DNA of 64,000 bases from Cinclus cinclus. Its lineage: Eukaryota; Chordata; Aves; Passeriformes; Cinclidae. The notes under the pieces are model-generated. The model was not told the origin of the DNA. It saw only the letters and a list, made by a program, of their open reading frames with translations, and ran no database searches. A program made the translations under genes and the position numbers. The stretch is from contig NC_085052.1 in assembly GCF_963662255.1 (NCBI RefSeq), positions 11,429,807-11,493,806 on the forward strand, given 5' to 3'. Shown here in pieces: positions 49,453-61,371 of the stretch (its first letter is position 1; the number at the start of each line of letters is the position of its first letter).

Positions 49453-52400
49453 CCTACTCATAGTTCCAAAACAGTAATGACTTTGCCTTTAAAAATGATT
49501 TAGATATTACAGAAAAATAATAATCCCAGAGGGGATAATTGCAAAAATGCAACAAAATAAAATAAAAAATTAGGAAGATGGGAAAATATATCTTCAGCAC
49601 TATAAATCAGAGCTTTCCCATCCTAAACACACAGCAGTGCTGAGGCATGTTGGCATAGCTGTGCTGTTTTCCTTACATTCTTAACACACTTTTGGTTAAA
49701 TTAAGAAAAGTGATTTTCAGAGTAAATGTGTATTGTGTCCCTGCCCGAGCAGTTGGGGAGGAGAAATCCTGTCAGCAGCAACATGGTGCAGTCATTTCTC
49801 ACCCGAGAGTAATGTGGTCCTGGGTGCATTGAGGTCTCATGTTGTCATCACTGATCCCCAGGCAAGAATCAGGGAAATATGCACTCCAGAACTGGGGAAA
49901 AGCCTGCCCTGGCATAGCGGCTGTCATGAGACGGAGTTTAAGACACACTAATGTCCTTTCTCTAATGATAAAAAAACAATGCTGTTCACTTCAAGAATCA
50001 AATCCTCTGTTGTTTCCCATACCATACTATCTGGTTACATGTAGTGCCACTTTCAGTGAAGGATGGAGAGAGGACACTTTAGAGAGGATCACAGCATTTG
50101 TGTAAGAGTAATAAAGACAAGTGGTGCAAAAAAATTCAAGCTCAGTCCTACCTGCAGAGGCACCCAAAGCAGTGAATCTGCCCCAAAACCACAGAGCAGA
50201 TCCAGGAGGATGCTCCAGTACTCAAAGTCCCATCACCCACACAGGTCCTTTACAGGGCAGAGAGGCCTCCTGGCACAGAGGAGTAAGGACAACTCAGCAA
50301 AGGGCCACGTGGGATGGAGGTGTTGTGCACAGAAGTCCTGTAAGCCAGAGCCCTCACCAGCACCTGGTGCTCTCACAGAGAAGGGCAATGATCCTCTTCT
50401 CATCCAACTCCAAAGGCAGAGTCTTTAGAGCTCATCTGGGCACTTCAGACTTGCTTGAGCCCAGGGAAAGTCTGTCCTGGTGGCTCAGTCACTGCCAATG
50501 AGCCTTTGTTCACTCTCCATAGCACATGCTCTCCTCAGCATCATTTTAAATCTTAGAGACACTGAGGTCTTGATAAGTCAGGCTGCTCTTAGCTGAATAT
50601 TTGGCAAGTACCTCACACATATTATAAGACTTTGCAGCATGAAAGAAAGATGCTCCAATGCTCCACACTGCACTAAACCTGCTGTGCACCTCATTCCCCC
50701 TTCTTCTCCCACAGCAAAGATCCCAGCTTAATTTTCTCATGTGGAGTGCAATCATTACACTCTCACATTGCACTATAAATAAGGAACCCAGTCAGGCTGT
50801 GGCATCTTGCACCAAACCTTTATTAAAAGTCCCATAAAAGCTCTGACAAGAGCAGAGTGGGTTAGGCAGTGATGGGGAGGCTCTGGCAGTGCCTGAAGCA
50901 GGGCTGCAGGCTCTGTGCTTGCAGGCATCAGCACAAGACCTGTGAGGCATTCCAGTGCTCCACCTGCCACCACCTGTCCCTATAACATCCTGCTGACAGC
51001 ACTGCCATCAAATTCAGCTATTGCACAGGTACAGGCACACAGATCTCCCCACCCAAGGGTGGCTGTACCAAGTAAAGCTTTACACAAGCTCAGGGATAAG
51101 CCAGGAGCAATCATACTCCACCACATGCCTACCCAGCAATGGCAATAGCCTCCTGCAAGGAAAGGTCAGCCCTCATGGTTCCAGATGAGCTGTTCAGGAC
51201 CTGGCAGAATGGTGACCAGGGCATCCATCACAGGCAGAGCCCTTCCAGCACCACCACGAGTGGCTCCAAAAAGGAGCAGGAGCAACCAAGATCACCCCAG
51301 CTGACCACAGCAGAACCCACAGACCGAGGCAGAGCTGACCCTGGCTCCACACAGCTCTCACACATGGTTGGATACACAACAGGCACTGGGGCTGTGTCAC
51401 AGGTACAATCCTGCCTCCTCTCCAGCAGACCTGGACAAGCAGTAAGGAAGAAGAGGAGCAGACCCCCTCACAAAAAACCCAAAGCTGCTGCACTATGGAA
51501 GCATGAAGAGGGCAGGGGAGAGAAAGGTGTTATTGCAGCATTCAGAGGAAGAGTTTGTGAAGTTCCCGGAAAGGAGACTTGGGGACCTGGGACAAAGAAA
51601 GATGTTAAGATTATGAATATGTTCCTCTTGTGTCTCCCAGGAGTCTCTAGCTTTGCATCCCAAATTATTCCAGTTCCTCATTAGTCTCTCTCTAGCCCCT
51701 GCTCACCAGGCAAACCAAAATGTCATCCAGTTGTCAAAAACTACCACATATCACAATGCAAAAATGTTTGCTCTCTCATGCTCAGTCTCTGTGCCAGAAA
51801 GACTCACTGCACTTTTCCTTCTCGTTTTTATTTTAATTCCCCAGCTGACACTATTTGGAAGGGGGGATTGTTGCTTCTGCACAGCCTGGCTCCATGCATT
51901 CCCTCCACCTCTCAGCACCTGGAAACACACTAGGCCTTTAGAAAAAGGCCCACCAAATCCTAGAATATTCTCCCACATGGTGCTCACCATCCAAGGAAAC
52001 AGGCGTGGCTTGGAGAACAACATCCTAAACCCACCAAGAAATAATTCAAACCCTTCAGTACAGAGGTTTGGCCCCGGGTCAGCACAAACCCGTGGGCTGT
52101 GTTTTTAGTGCTTCTGTGGAGCAAGACGTGACCAACATGCACCCACCCACCCCAGAGATCACAGGGGAGCAGGGCAGCTTCACACCCATTGCAGCAAGGG
52201 ACACCTTTCCCCAATATTCCCAGGTAGCAGAGCTCACTTGGCCCTAGAGGAAGCACCAGCTCTATGGGAAGGAGCAGCAGAGTCCCTAAAGAGAGTCAAA
52301 GACAGACAGCCCAGACCCCTCTGGCAGACACACCACCCTGGAAGCAAGTCCTTGCAGGGGAGGGACAGCTGCTGCCACCCCTAAACTCTGCAAGCAAAGC

Positions 52401-54560
52401 AGGAAAGGTGGGGCCAAAGGGGCTTTGGCAACTGTTCTGCACAGTAAATTAGGTTTAAAGGAGGGGGATGGCATAAAAGGGTCCTAAATGCACCACAGTG
52501 ATTGATGCACAGCCCTGACCTGTGGTTACAGTCCCGTGATCCATTAATCCCCACTGCACCAGCTCAACTCAGCTCTAGTTCTGGGAGCACTTTCCCTGGA
52601 AAATGGCTCATGTTTCTAGGATTGCCAGGTCTTTTACCCTTTGGTTTCTTCTCTATTTTTCTCCTTCTTTATTTTTTTTCTTTAAATAAGCAATAAACTT
52701 GTCAAAGTCCTGATGTTTTCTTATGGCCCCAGCCCTTCTCACCTTCCGTGATGCCCTTCTCCCCAAGGGGCTTTCAGTCTGTCCGACTCTAAAAATAATT
52801 CTAGAGAAATTACAGAGAAGCTGTACTCCATCTGTCTCTAAAAATGGGGTTTGTCCTCATATTGTTTGTCAGTGACACTCCATTGCCACAATTACCACTG
52901 CTATTTTATCTCTCTCTGCCTGCAATGCTGATGAGAGAGCAGCAAACAGTGCTGGGTTTTAAGCTGAATAAGTAACTTAAATACATTTATACCCCCGATC
53001 ACAACATAAAGCATAAATCTAACCATCTATCATGCACTCACTTGATATGAATGCTCACCATGATATCAGGCAAAGCAATCACAAGAAAAGCATAGGATGA
53101 TTTGAGCTGCAGCTGCCTGCAAGTATTTGACAAGGGTATTAGATGAAAAAAATTGAAAAAAGGGATGAAGCATCTCACCTAGATGTGGCTTTTGCTGGGC
53201 TGATTCCAGAGGGAAAGCAGGGACTTGAAAAACTTCTTGGTAGATTTGCAGCTATGTTTGTAATGTTCTAATCCAGCAAGGGATTGCCCAAGCCTCGGTG
53301 TTGAAACTGGGTTCTTCTCATGACAAATCAAAAAGAAAAAATGCCCGGAGCCAGGATGCTTGGTATGGTGGACCTGGCTCAGGTTCTGCCTGTAAAGCTT
53401 CTCCCAGCTGCCCTCCCCAGCTTCACCCCACTGCCCTGTCTGTGCATGAGGGCTGGGGGGCCTGTCCTCATCACTGCTGGGCCAGAAGATGCGAGATAAT
53501 TGGGATGATGATTGGATCCTGCACACCTGAAACACTTCATTGAGAGACTCTGCCATAGGGAAGAAATACCTTGTGCTTCCAGCTGCCTGTCCGAGATGTG
53601 GTGCAGTGTCTGACTAGGGTTGTTTTGATGTGGTTGGTGTTGGCCTCTCTCCTTGTAGTCTTCATCTGGAATGTGCTAGAGAAAGGTGCAGTACTGTTAC
53701 AGACCTCACCATATCTGATCCTAGGCAAGAGCCTTTCTCCCAGCAGGCAATTAATGCAACACCTTTGTTCCGAATTCCCTTCTCCCTCCGCTTGAGTCCA
53801 ACACAAAACTGTGAGCCATGGTATGAAAGCCTTGTTGCCTTTCTCTTCCTTGTAGGTGCTCAGAGAGAAGAGGTATGAAGATACCACGCAGTGAAGTTGG
53901 AGACAACACTTCAGCCTCTCATCCACCCTGAGGATCTCTGCTCCCAGCGCTTCTCTGTTCCCTGAGTGACATTCTGCCTGCAGCACCTCACTGTATGGAC
54001 TGTGCTTAAATGTAGGCATTTCCTTGTGGAAGCATTGTGCAGCAATCCCAGTCTTACTGTTTTTCTTAGACTCAAATAAAAGCCACCAAGGGGCTAAATT
54101 TTCCCCCCTAGGATTGCTGACTAGTGGCTGTCCCATCAGCCATCTGCCAAAGGTGGTTTTCCCAAGGCTGCCCTGCACTATCCCAACCCTAGGGGAAGAC
54201 TTTCCCTGTACTCCACTTCATGGTAAGGCTTAAGTAAACTCCACTGGCTTCTCAGCAAAGCTGGCCTGTCCTGGTGAGCTGGGGAAGAGGGCAGGAGAGG
54301 GGCACTCTGCAAAGTGGCACAGCAACCCTGCCCAGCTCACCTGGGGGAATTTGTCCATGCATGCACCAGGCTGGGGTCACAGGTGGCAGGAGGGAATTGG
54401 ACAGGTTACAGTGTCACCAGAGCAGGAGAAAGCTGTTTTATCTGATATCAGGAGGCAAGATTGTGTCATATACCCCAGTGGTCCTTTGCTGCACTGCGGC
54501 CAGGTGAATTTTAGCTGAATGTATGACATAAAAAGTCTTAAGTTCCCATCCTCAACTCCA

Positions 54561-54605
54561 GAAAAGAAAAAAAAAAAAAAAAAAGAGAAAAAAAATAAGA
54601 AAAAA
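54561..54605. repeat. A-rich low-complexity tract
   Basis: About 45 bases, nearly all A with isolated G and T. No gene-like or LINE-like sequence precedes it. It explains the lysine-rich and phenylalanine-rich chance frames on the two strands. Confidence 0.85.
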
Positions 54606-55794
54606 CACCTCAGTGACCTGCCTTGCCCACAGTGCTCACAGAGCACCAAAGATGGTCACTGCACTATTCTTTGCTGCTTCTCTAAAATTCATCTCCAACC
54701 CAGGCAGGGCAGATTCCTGGATAAAGGCAGAGGCCATTGCTGGGGTGCAGCAGTGAACACCATCACTCTTCCTCCAGGCAGACCCCAGGCTGTTTGGATG
54801 CATCAGCTCAGGGACTAGAGGCAGCCAGGGGCAAAGCAGGTGCAGCCCAGGGACACAGGATGGTGCTGAGGAAACCAGAACTGGCAGCACATGGAATAAA
54901 AGAAAATGAAGAAAGGAAGGTCCCAGCTGCAAAATTTGATCAAAGCCCAGCAGAAATCTGCAGGCTGCCAGCGAGGGGAGCAGGGAGGGGAGAGGTAGTG
55001 GGGGGCAGAAGGCTCTGGAGCTGGCTGCCAGCTTGCACTACAGAAGATAGGAAAGAAAAATATCAGTTATCCCTCAGTCTGAAGCAAATTACAAGACACA
55101 TCCCTCAAGAGCACAAGGTGAAGCTCTTGATCAGACAAGCAATGCTGGCATGTAATTTCCCTTGATATCAGCTGATTTGAATTTTAGTGCTTAAGAAGGG
55201 TGCGTGACTGACAGCTCTGGAAACTGCAGGCATCTGTTCCCATGCAGGAGCAGAGCACACAGCCCTGGGTACCAGCATCCCCATGCCAGCTCTGCTGCTG
55301 GCTGGAGCTGCAGGAAAAGGCAGCACATCTGGGGAAGGAGGACAGAGCTCGTCCCTTGCTCCATCCAGCCCTTCCATACCCCACCAGAGCTGGGCATATG
55401 GGGCCTGTTAGTGCCTTGTGAAGATGGGCATTTGTCTCATATTATGCAAAATTTCAAGTTAGCCACCGAAAGTATAAGATCTCCCAGGATTATGAATCCC
55501 ATTCTTCTGACACCTGTCCAAACCATGAGAGTTGGGTGGGAGCTGCAGAAGTAGAGGGGAGAGGATATTCCAACACCAGACCAGTACCAAAGTAGTCTTT
55601 TGGACATTCATTTTCCCTTCACACCTCCCCACAGCAGGATCAACCATGGGGTCTACCAGCAGCAAAACCAACCAGAAACACCACCACCACACAGTCTTGT
55701 AAGACAGAAGCACCTCATTGCTGAGGATGACCCTCAGTGTATCCATCCAGAGTATCAGGCTGCTTATCCTGAGTTACTGACCACTGGACAGTTA
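54606..55794. other. Unique G+C-richer DNA, no gene seen
   Basis: The 142-codon frame at 54737-55165 and the several overlapping frames at 55168-55554 have no recognisable domain and occur on both strands. No repeat was recognised up to the CR1 boundary at 55795. Confidence 0.5.
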
Positions 55795-56636
55795 TTCATA
55801 GAATCATAGAATTCACTGAGCTGGAAGGGACCCATCAGGATCATTGACTCCAGCTCCTTGCCCTGCACAGGACACCTCAAGAGTCACGTGCCTTTGAGAG
55901 CATTGTCCAAACACTTCTCAAACCCTGTCAGGCTGCTGCTGTGACCACTTCCCTGGGGGTTATCTTCCAGTGGCCAACCACCCTCTGGGTGAAGAACCTT
56001 TTTCTAAACATTCCCTGGTTCAGCTTCACGCTGCTTTCTTGAGCCCTGTCACTGGTCATGAGAGAGCAGGGATCAGTGTCTGCCCCTGCTCTTCCCCTCC
56101 CAAGGAAGCTGTACCTGCAGTGAGGTGTCCTCTCAGTCTCCTCTCCTCCAGGCTGAACAGACCAAGTGACCTCAGCTCCTCCTTACATGGCTTCCCCTCA
56201 AGACCCTCCGCCATCCTTGTGGCCCTCCTTCAAATGCTCTCTAATATTTTAATGTCTTTTCTATATTTTGTCACCTAAACCTCCCCCAGCACTGGAGGTG
56301 AGGCCGCTCCAGCCCAGAGCAGAGCAGGACAATCCCTTTCTTTGCCCAGCTGTGATGCTGTCCCTTATGCCCCCAGGACAGGGTTGGCCCTCCTGGCTGC
56401 CAGGGCACTGCTGGCTCATGTTCAGGTTGCCACTGACCAGGATCCCCAGGTCCCTTTCCACAGTGCTGCTCCCCACATTTTCATTCCCCAACCTATACAC
56501 ACAACCCTATCCCAGGTGCAGAGTATGGCACTTGCCCTTGTTAAAAATCACACAGTTGGTGATTGCCCAGATCTCTAATTTTTCAAGGTCCCTCTGGCCT
56601 AGGAATGGTTTGCATGCCATCAACATTCAATATCAA
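55795..56636 (-). mobile_element. CR1 LINE 3' part with RT remnant (antisense)
   Basis: The plus strand begins TCATAGAATCATAGAATTCA, then GAGCTGGAAGGGACCCATCA, the complement of a bird CR1 3' end of the CR1-E-like kind. Ordered blocks follow: CTCCTTGCCCTGCACAGGAC, TGAGAGCATTGTCCAAACAC, GACCACTTCCCTGGGG, CAACCACCCTCTGGGTGAAG and AACCTTTTTCTAAACATTCC. The minus-strand frame at 56500-56261 keeps RT-region fragments, YRLGNENVGSSTVERDLGIL followed by LNMSQQC and IRDSITAG. Further 5', the strand opposite 56500-56580 still reads VIFNKGKCHTLHLG. So the copy reaches farther into the reverse transcriptase than the one at 40.8 kb. The 5' edge near 56636 is inferred from loss of resemblance. Frameshifts and stops show it is inactive. 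Confidence 0.93.
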
Positions 56637-58325
56637 TGATGAAATCGAGCAAACAAACAAAATAAAATGAGACTTAGATTCACTAAGCCCATACCATTTT
56701 AAAAGCAAAGTAGAAATTGCATCAGTTTAGATGCAAATGGAATACACTAAACCCTCACTCATGTACCCAGGCAGAAATCTGTTGAGTTCTGTAACCAAAG
56801 TTCACTTAATTGCTCACTTCTTCCAGTTAATGCACATCACTTCTCTTCTGTGCTGCATACCAATTGAAATAACTTTTCTGCAACAAGGACAACAGAATCC
56901 ATTCTAAAACCAAGCCACAAAAGAGTTTCTCTAAGGAATTTTGAAGGTAACTTTGGCAAGAGAAGCTGACTAGCAAAGCTGCTGCAAAGTCAGGAGTGCT
57001 GCAAGCATCAGGAGTTAGCAAATAGCTCACCACTGAGCAAATAAATCAATGTGGGGCTGTTAAAGAAGTCTGGTCCAAGACATTTCAGGTCTGCTTGTCT
57101 TTTTCCTCTACAGCACCTGAATCAGCAAGGGACTTGGCAATTTCTGAAGACTTGTGTACACTCAGTTAAAATAAAACTCCAGTGATAAGTTTTCCTAACT
57201 GGCCAAGAGGGAATACCTCTGAACAATAGCACAGAAATTGCACAGGAGAAGGTAACTCAACTGGGGGCTCAGAAGCAAGAATATTTATTTCCCAGGCAAT
57301 TCCCAGAGTTTGTCCTGTCATTCAGCCACATCACGAGGGTCTGAACATCCTTCATCAAAGGCGGCTGCAGAGAGGCACAGCTTTTACAGAGCAAAACTAA
57401 ACTCTTATGAGGATTTTACCAAATTTCTGAGTTACCACCCTTTGGGTAAGACCCCTCACATGTTTGCTCATAGCCTGCCCTGACTGCAAAGTAAAACCAG
57501 CTCACTTAAACTGCTAGTTTGGGCACCTTTTCATCTGAAGTGCCAAAGATAGTTTAAGTAAACACATTTTACTCTGCAGCTGGGGACAGCTAAGTACCTG
57601 TGGTCAGTTCCTGCAGCTCAGCTGCCACAGAATAGCTTTCAGCAGGATCACATGAATGTCAAAGCAATCCTAGAAAACTGTGCTTGTGGCAGAAGCTGGG
57701 TGCAGCATTCTAAAATTTTTAATTTATTTTTTCAACAAAACATGCATCTTTCCTCCAGAAGCATTCTGTTCTTAGGATAGAATTTCAGTGTGTTCATGGG
57801 GAGGGGAGACAGGAGGTCACATTGATCAGTGTCTTTATATTTTTTGTAGGAAAGAATGGTTAATCAGCTACATCCCAGGGCTTGTTGCCAAATATACCAC
57901 TCAGTATTTTTGCTTTTATCATCCTGTGGCTCTCAATAAGTCTGAGCTATCACTGCATTCTGCCACTACACAAACACTTTTTGTTTCTACAGGGACACTT
58001 GGAAAATTAAGAGGGATCAACAAAAGTTGCAAATACATACTTCACCTGAAGTGCATTCAAACCCCATGTAGAGATTCTCATTTCAGATTAAAATGGCTTT
58101 AAATTACTGCTTAGTCTTCTGCCAAGAAAGAGCCCTGAGAAATGGCTCTTGCTGTGAAACACTGTGCAGTTTAAATCAGTTTAGACTGGCTGAAATCGTA
58201 GTTTTTATATCCATTTCACACCTAGGCATATTAAAGTGCCCACCACCAGAAAGGGAGGCTCCTGGCCACCTTGGAAGGGAACTCAGATCTGTTGAGATCC
58301 ATCTTTCAAATATCCTTCAAAACAA
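56637..58325. other. Unique A+T-rich DNA, no gene seen
   Basis: Two acceptor-like sites, CTCTACAG near 57113 and TTTTTTGTAG near 57850, are each followed by open frames of about 23 and 84 codons. Neither translation is recognisable and no matching donor completes an exon. No repeat was recognised. Confidence 0.45.
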
Positions 58326-58615
58326 TTTTTTTTTTTGTTTTTTGTTTGTTTTTTGTTTGTTTGTTTGTTTGGGGTTTTTTGGGTTTTTCTGTTTTTTTTT
58401 TTTTTTTGGTTGTTTGGGATTTTTGTTTTGGTTTTTTTTTGTTTTCTTTTTGTTTTGTTTTTGCTTTCTGGGTCTTGGGTATACTGAAGAGCTCATCACA
58501 AAAACAAACAAACAAGCACAAAACAAAAACCCCAGAAACAAAAAACCCAAACAAAAAAACCCCAACAAAACAAAAACAAAAGTAAAACCAAAACACCACC
58601 AACAACAGAAAAAAT
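58326..58615. repeat. T/G-rich block facing A/C-rich block: imperfect inverted repeat
   Basis: 58326-58463 is almost only T and G (TTTG, TTTTG and GGGTTTTTT units). After a 34-base mixed spacer, 58498-58615 is almost only A and C (CAAA, CAAAA and ACCCC units). The two arms are complementary in composition and in many short stretches, so a single strand could fold into a long imperfect hairpin. Open frames on both strands (58093-58629, 58271-58585, 58306-58620) are by-products: poly-Phe/Cys/Leu from one arm and poly-Lys/Asn/Gln from the other. Origin is unclear: an inverted duplication of a (CAAA)n-type microsatellite, or two such tracts arising separately. Confidence 0.92.
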
Positions 58616-61018
58616 TCCAACTTATCTAAGTGACTCTATACACCGATGATGAGGTTTATAGGTTTACAAACCTACTGAGGTTCATAGAGGGACTAAAGGT
58701 TTCAGTAAACCTTCATAGCTGCTCCACTTCAGAGAGAAAGCAAGCTGAAGGATAAGGCTTGGAGGGGCAGGCAGCTGCTTTGACCTCAGCCACTCGCTGT
58801 CCTACAGGTCCTGCCCTGCTCCCTCACACCCACAGATGCTACAGGCACAGTTTCAGCTCTCCTTTGGAAAACAGGGCTCTCCAACAAGCCCATGGGATGA
58901 GATCTTGACATCTTTCTGTATGCTGAACAGCATAAGTTACTGATCTGTGTGGGGCTGCTCACAAAGCACCCAACTGGGGAAGAGAAAGAGCATCACAATC
59001 AAGTGTCTGCTTTTAGAAATGCACTAAACACACTAAAAATGCACTCTGCTAGTGGAGATGGCACAACAGCTGAACCACCAGCTAGGAAAATAATACTCAA
59101 TTGCTAAAGTGCCTAAATACAAATATACATGATTTAGAGACTCTAATTTGGATAGAGATAGTTGGGATGGGCAAATTTTCAGGAAGAGTCCTTAACATTT
59201 CAGAGTTAGCAGGCACTGTTTTTGCTGCCCAACTTCTCTTTTTTACCCTCCTGCTACCCCTGTCCTCTGTTAACCTCACGTGGGTAACAGAGAATAAGGT
59301 AAGGGGATCTCTCTCTCTGCTGTCTTGCAACTTTTTTCGGACACAACAGCATCACTTGCACTAAACACAGATGCAAACCAGCAGCCTCAGACCAGGCACT
59401 GTGGGCTCACACAGTAATTGAGAGCCCACCTGCAGGCAGTGCCCTGGGCCATGCTGCTGGACACCTCCCGAGCAGTTCCTTGTTTGAAGGATCTGGAAGA
59501 AAAACCTTGTTCACCTGCGCTTTCTACGCCCACAGATCCCTTTTCTGGCAGTGCAATAATCCATCCCTCATCCTGGGGGCAGCTTGGTTTTGGACAGTAC
59601 ACAGGAGACAGCACTGAAGTTGCTCCTGTCAGGGCACAGCAGGCACCAGTGGCTCCCCAAAGGACAGGAAAGCAGGAGGAGCTCAGCTGCGGGGCTGAAC
59701 TTCTTAAACGTGCCCTGGGGGAGCTGAGCAGACCCATCAGTGCCCAGGGCCCAGCACCTGCTGCTCCCCTCCCAACAAAGGCTCTGCTCTGCGCCACTGG
59801 TAAAAGTCTGCATGTGCCAAGTTCTTAGCCCTTCTCTCTGCCTCCCCAGCCTGCCCTGGAGTTTGTAGATCTCAGCACAACAGGGTCTGAGCTGTGTCAA
59901 AGGGTTTCCAGATTTACAGCAGCAGAACCTGTTACTGGGTGTGTAGTGTGTGTTCCTGTTGCTCCAGATTCACAAAGCAGGGATAAATTAAGGACTGGAT
60001 TCTTGTGCTCTGTCTTTCACAGCTGATAAGTGATTCCAGAAGAGTCATGGTCCCACATTTGAACTTGATAGTTCAGTGTAAGGTGTCTTTTTTGTGTCCT
60101 GCTCATGCAATACACTGAACACAGACCTACCAAACAAGATCAGACAGAGCTTAAGTTTGATGGGAAATTACTTAAAATATTATCTACATACTGCAAGAGC
60201 TCTGAAAGTGAGCAATATGACATACTTTGCTCACTAAAATAAGACTCCAGGACAGATTTACTGTGCAAGCTCCAATCCAAAGCAATTAAAGTGAAGAAAG
60301 GTTTCCTTTAACTTAAGTGCCAATGGATCACAGCCCTTCACCTCCATCTTTTCACATATTTTTACAGCAACAAGAACTTGAAGATATACTTGCTGCATCT
60401 TGCACAGACTGGAATTCAATTAACATTTTTCTGCAACAAAACTTAGAGAAGCACTTCAGAGCTGCTGCTCACAATGCAGAAGTGACGGAACAAACGATAT
60501 TCTCATTAGCGCTCTGCCTTTCCCTGCTGCGCAAGCCAAATCCTTGAACACTAAAAGCACCTCAGCATCAGCTGGGTTCACAGACATCCAGAGCAATTTT
60601 TCAAGCTCCCTGACTTTTATAGACCAGGGGGGAAGGGATTTGGTGTGCTTTAATCCGTTCTATTATATGAACTCAGAAATGGTTTTCACTCTCTCGCACT
60701 ATAAATTAGGCTGGCTGCAGTTATTCTATTCCTGATTATGCTGAAAGTTACTGGCAATAATTTGATGACTGTATTTCCTTGTCCTTTTTTTTCTTCTTTT
60801 CTGAATTAACCTGTGAATTTCGTTTCCGTGGTAGTAAGTAAATAATGCAATAAAACTGAATGCAGTAGCTCACACATTCACATCTTGATGCCTGAAATTG
60901 TGGATGAACAAGTTAAAGCTTCTTTACTTTGTAGGTGAAATTTACTGTACTCAATTCCCAGCTTTTTAGGCTGGAAGAACATGTTGTATGAGAAAGTCAC
61001 ATTATTTTGCAGTCCTAC
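58616..61018. other. Unique A+T-rich DNA with exon-like candidates, no supported gene
   Basis: Two stretches stand out. At 59167-59298 an ATG-initiated 44-codon frame with a signal-peptide-like hydrophobic run ends exactly at an AAG|GTAAGG donor. At 60323-60547 a 74-codon ATG frame has unusually protein-like composition and several CpG. Neither is recognised. Chance, or conserved noncoding DNA, remain the simpler readings, so neither is called as a CDS. Confidence 0.4.
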
Positions 61019-61051
<33 letters not shown>

Positions 61052-61061
61052 ATTTTTTTTT
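61019..61061. repeat. (AT)n microsatellite with one GT interruption, then T9
   Basis: About 34 bases of alternating AT, broken once by ATGT, followed by A-A and nine T. The AT part is self-complementary and could extrude as a cruciform. No gene is near. Confidence 0.93.
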
Positions 61062-61371
61062 AATCTAAAACACTAGCCACCTTTTCAATGTAAGAGAATT
61101 TACCTTTGCAAGTTCTTAAATACTATCCTAACCATTTTAAAGACTGGAGAAACTTAGGTCAAGAATAATTTACAGAAAAGCTTCTTACTCATGCAATAAA
61201 AGCTACTATTAAGTGCAACTAAAGACAGAAAAATATCTATTTTACTACTGTACTCATAACAATATATGAAAGTAGGGAACAAATTCCATCTGCCCTTCTT
61301 CCCCTCCTTTCCTCTGACCACTGAGACAATTTGTCTCCTAAACCCTGATAATAAACAGAGACAAACTGAGG
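61062..61371. other. Unique A+T-rich DNA, no gene seen
   Basis: A short spacer between the AT microsatellite and the CR1 element, with no coding or repeat signal recognised. Confidence 0.5.

Larger units (their letters stand above)
46252..54560. other. Unique, partly G+C-richer DNA, no supportable gene
   Basis: About 8.3 kb with the longest chance frames of the window: 281 codons at 48297-49142 (plus) and 213 codons at 53537-54178 (minus). The first starts at GTG and is low in recognisable features. Both have substantial frames on the opposite strand. A T14 run lies at 47616-47629 and an A15 run at 49438-49452. The part at 52840-53120 is A+T-rich and may hold conserved noncoding sequence. 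No transposon was recognised. Confidence 0.5.

Noticed and set aside
51139..51684. 181-codon plus-strand frame rich in S, T, R and K
   Set aside because: Low-information composition, a 99-codon frame opposite, and no recognised domain.
53537..54178. 213-codon minus-strand frame
   Set aside because: No domain or family resemblance. Several frames are open on the plus strand at the same place, and splice-like signals within it are not coherent.
58093..58629. 178-codon frame and two 104-codon frames on opposite strands
   Set aside because: Mostly poly-Phe/Cys/Leu and poly-Lys/Asn/Gln from the T/G and A/C blocks.
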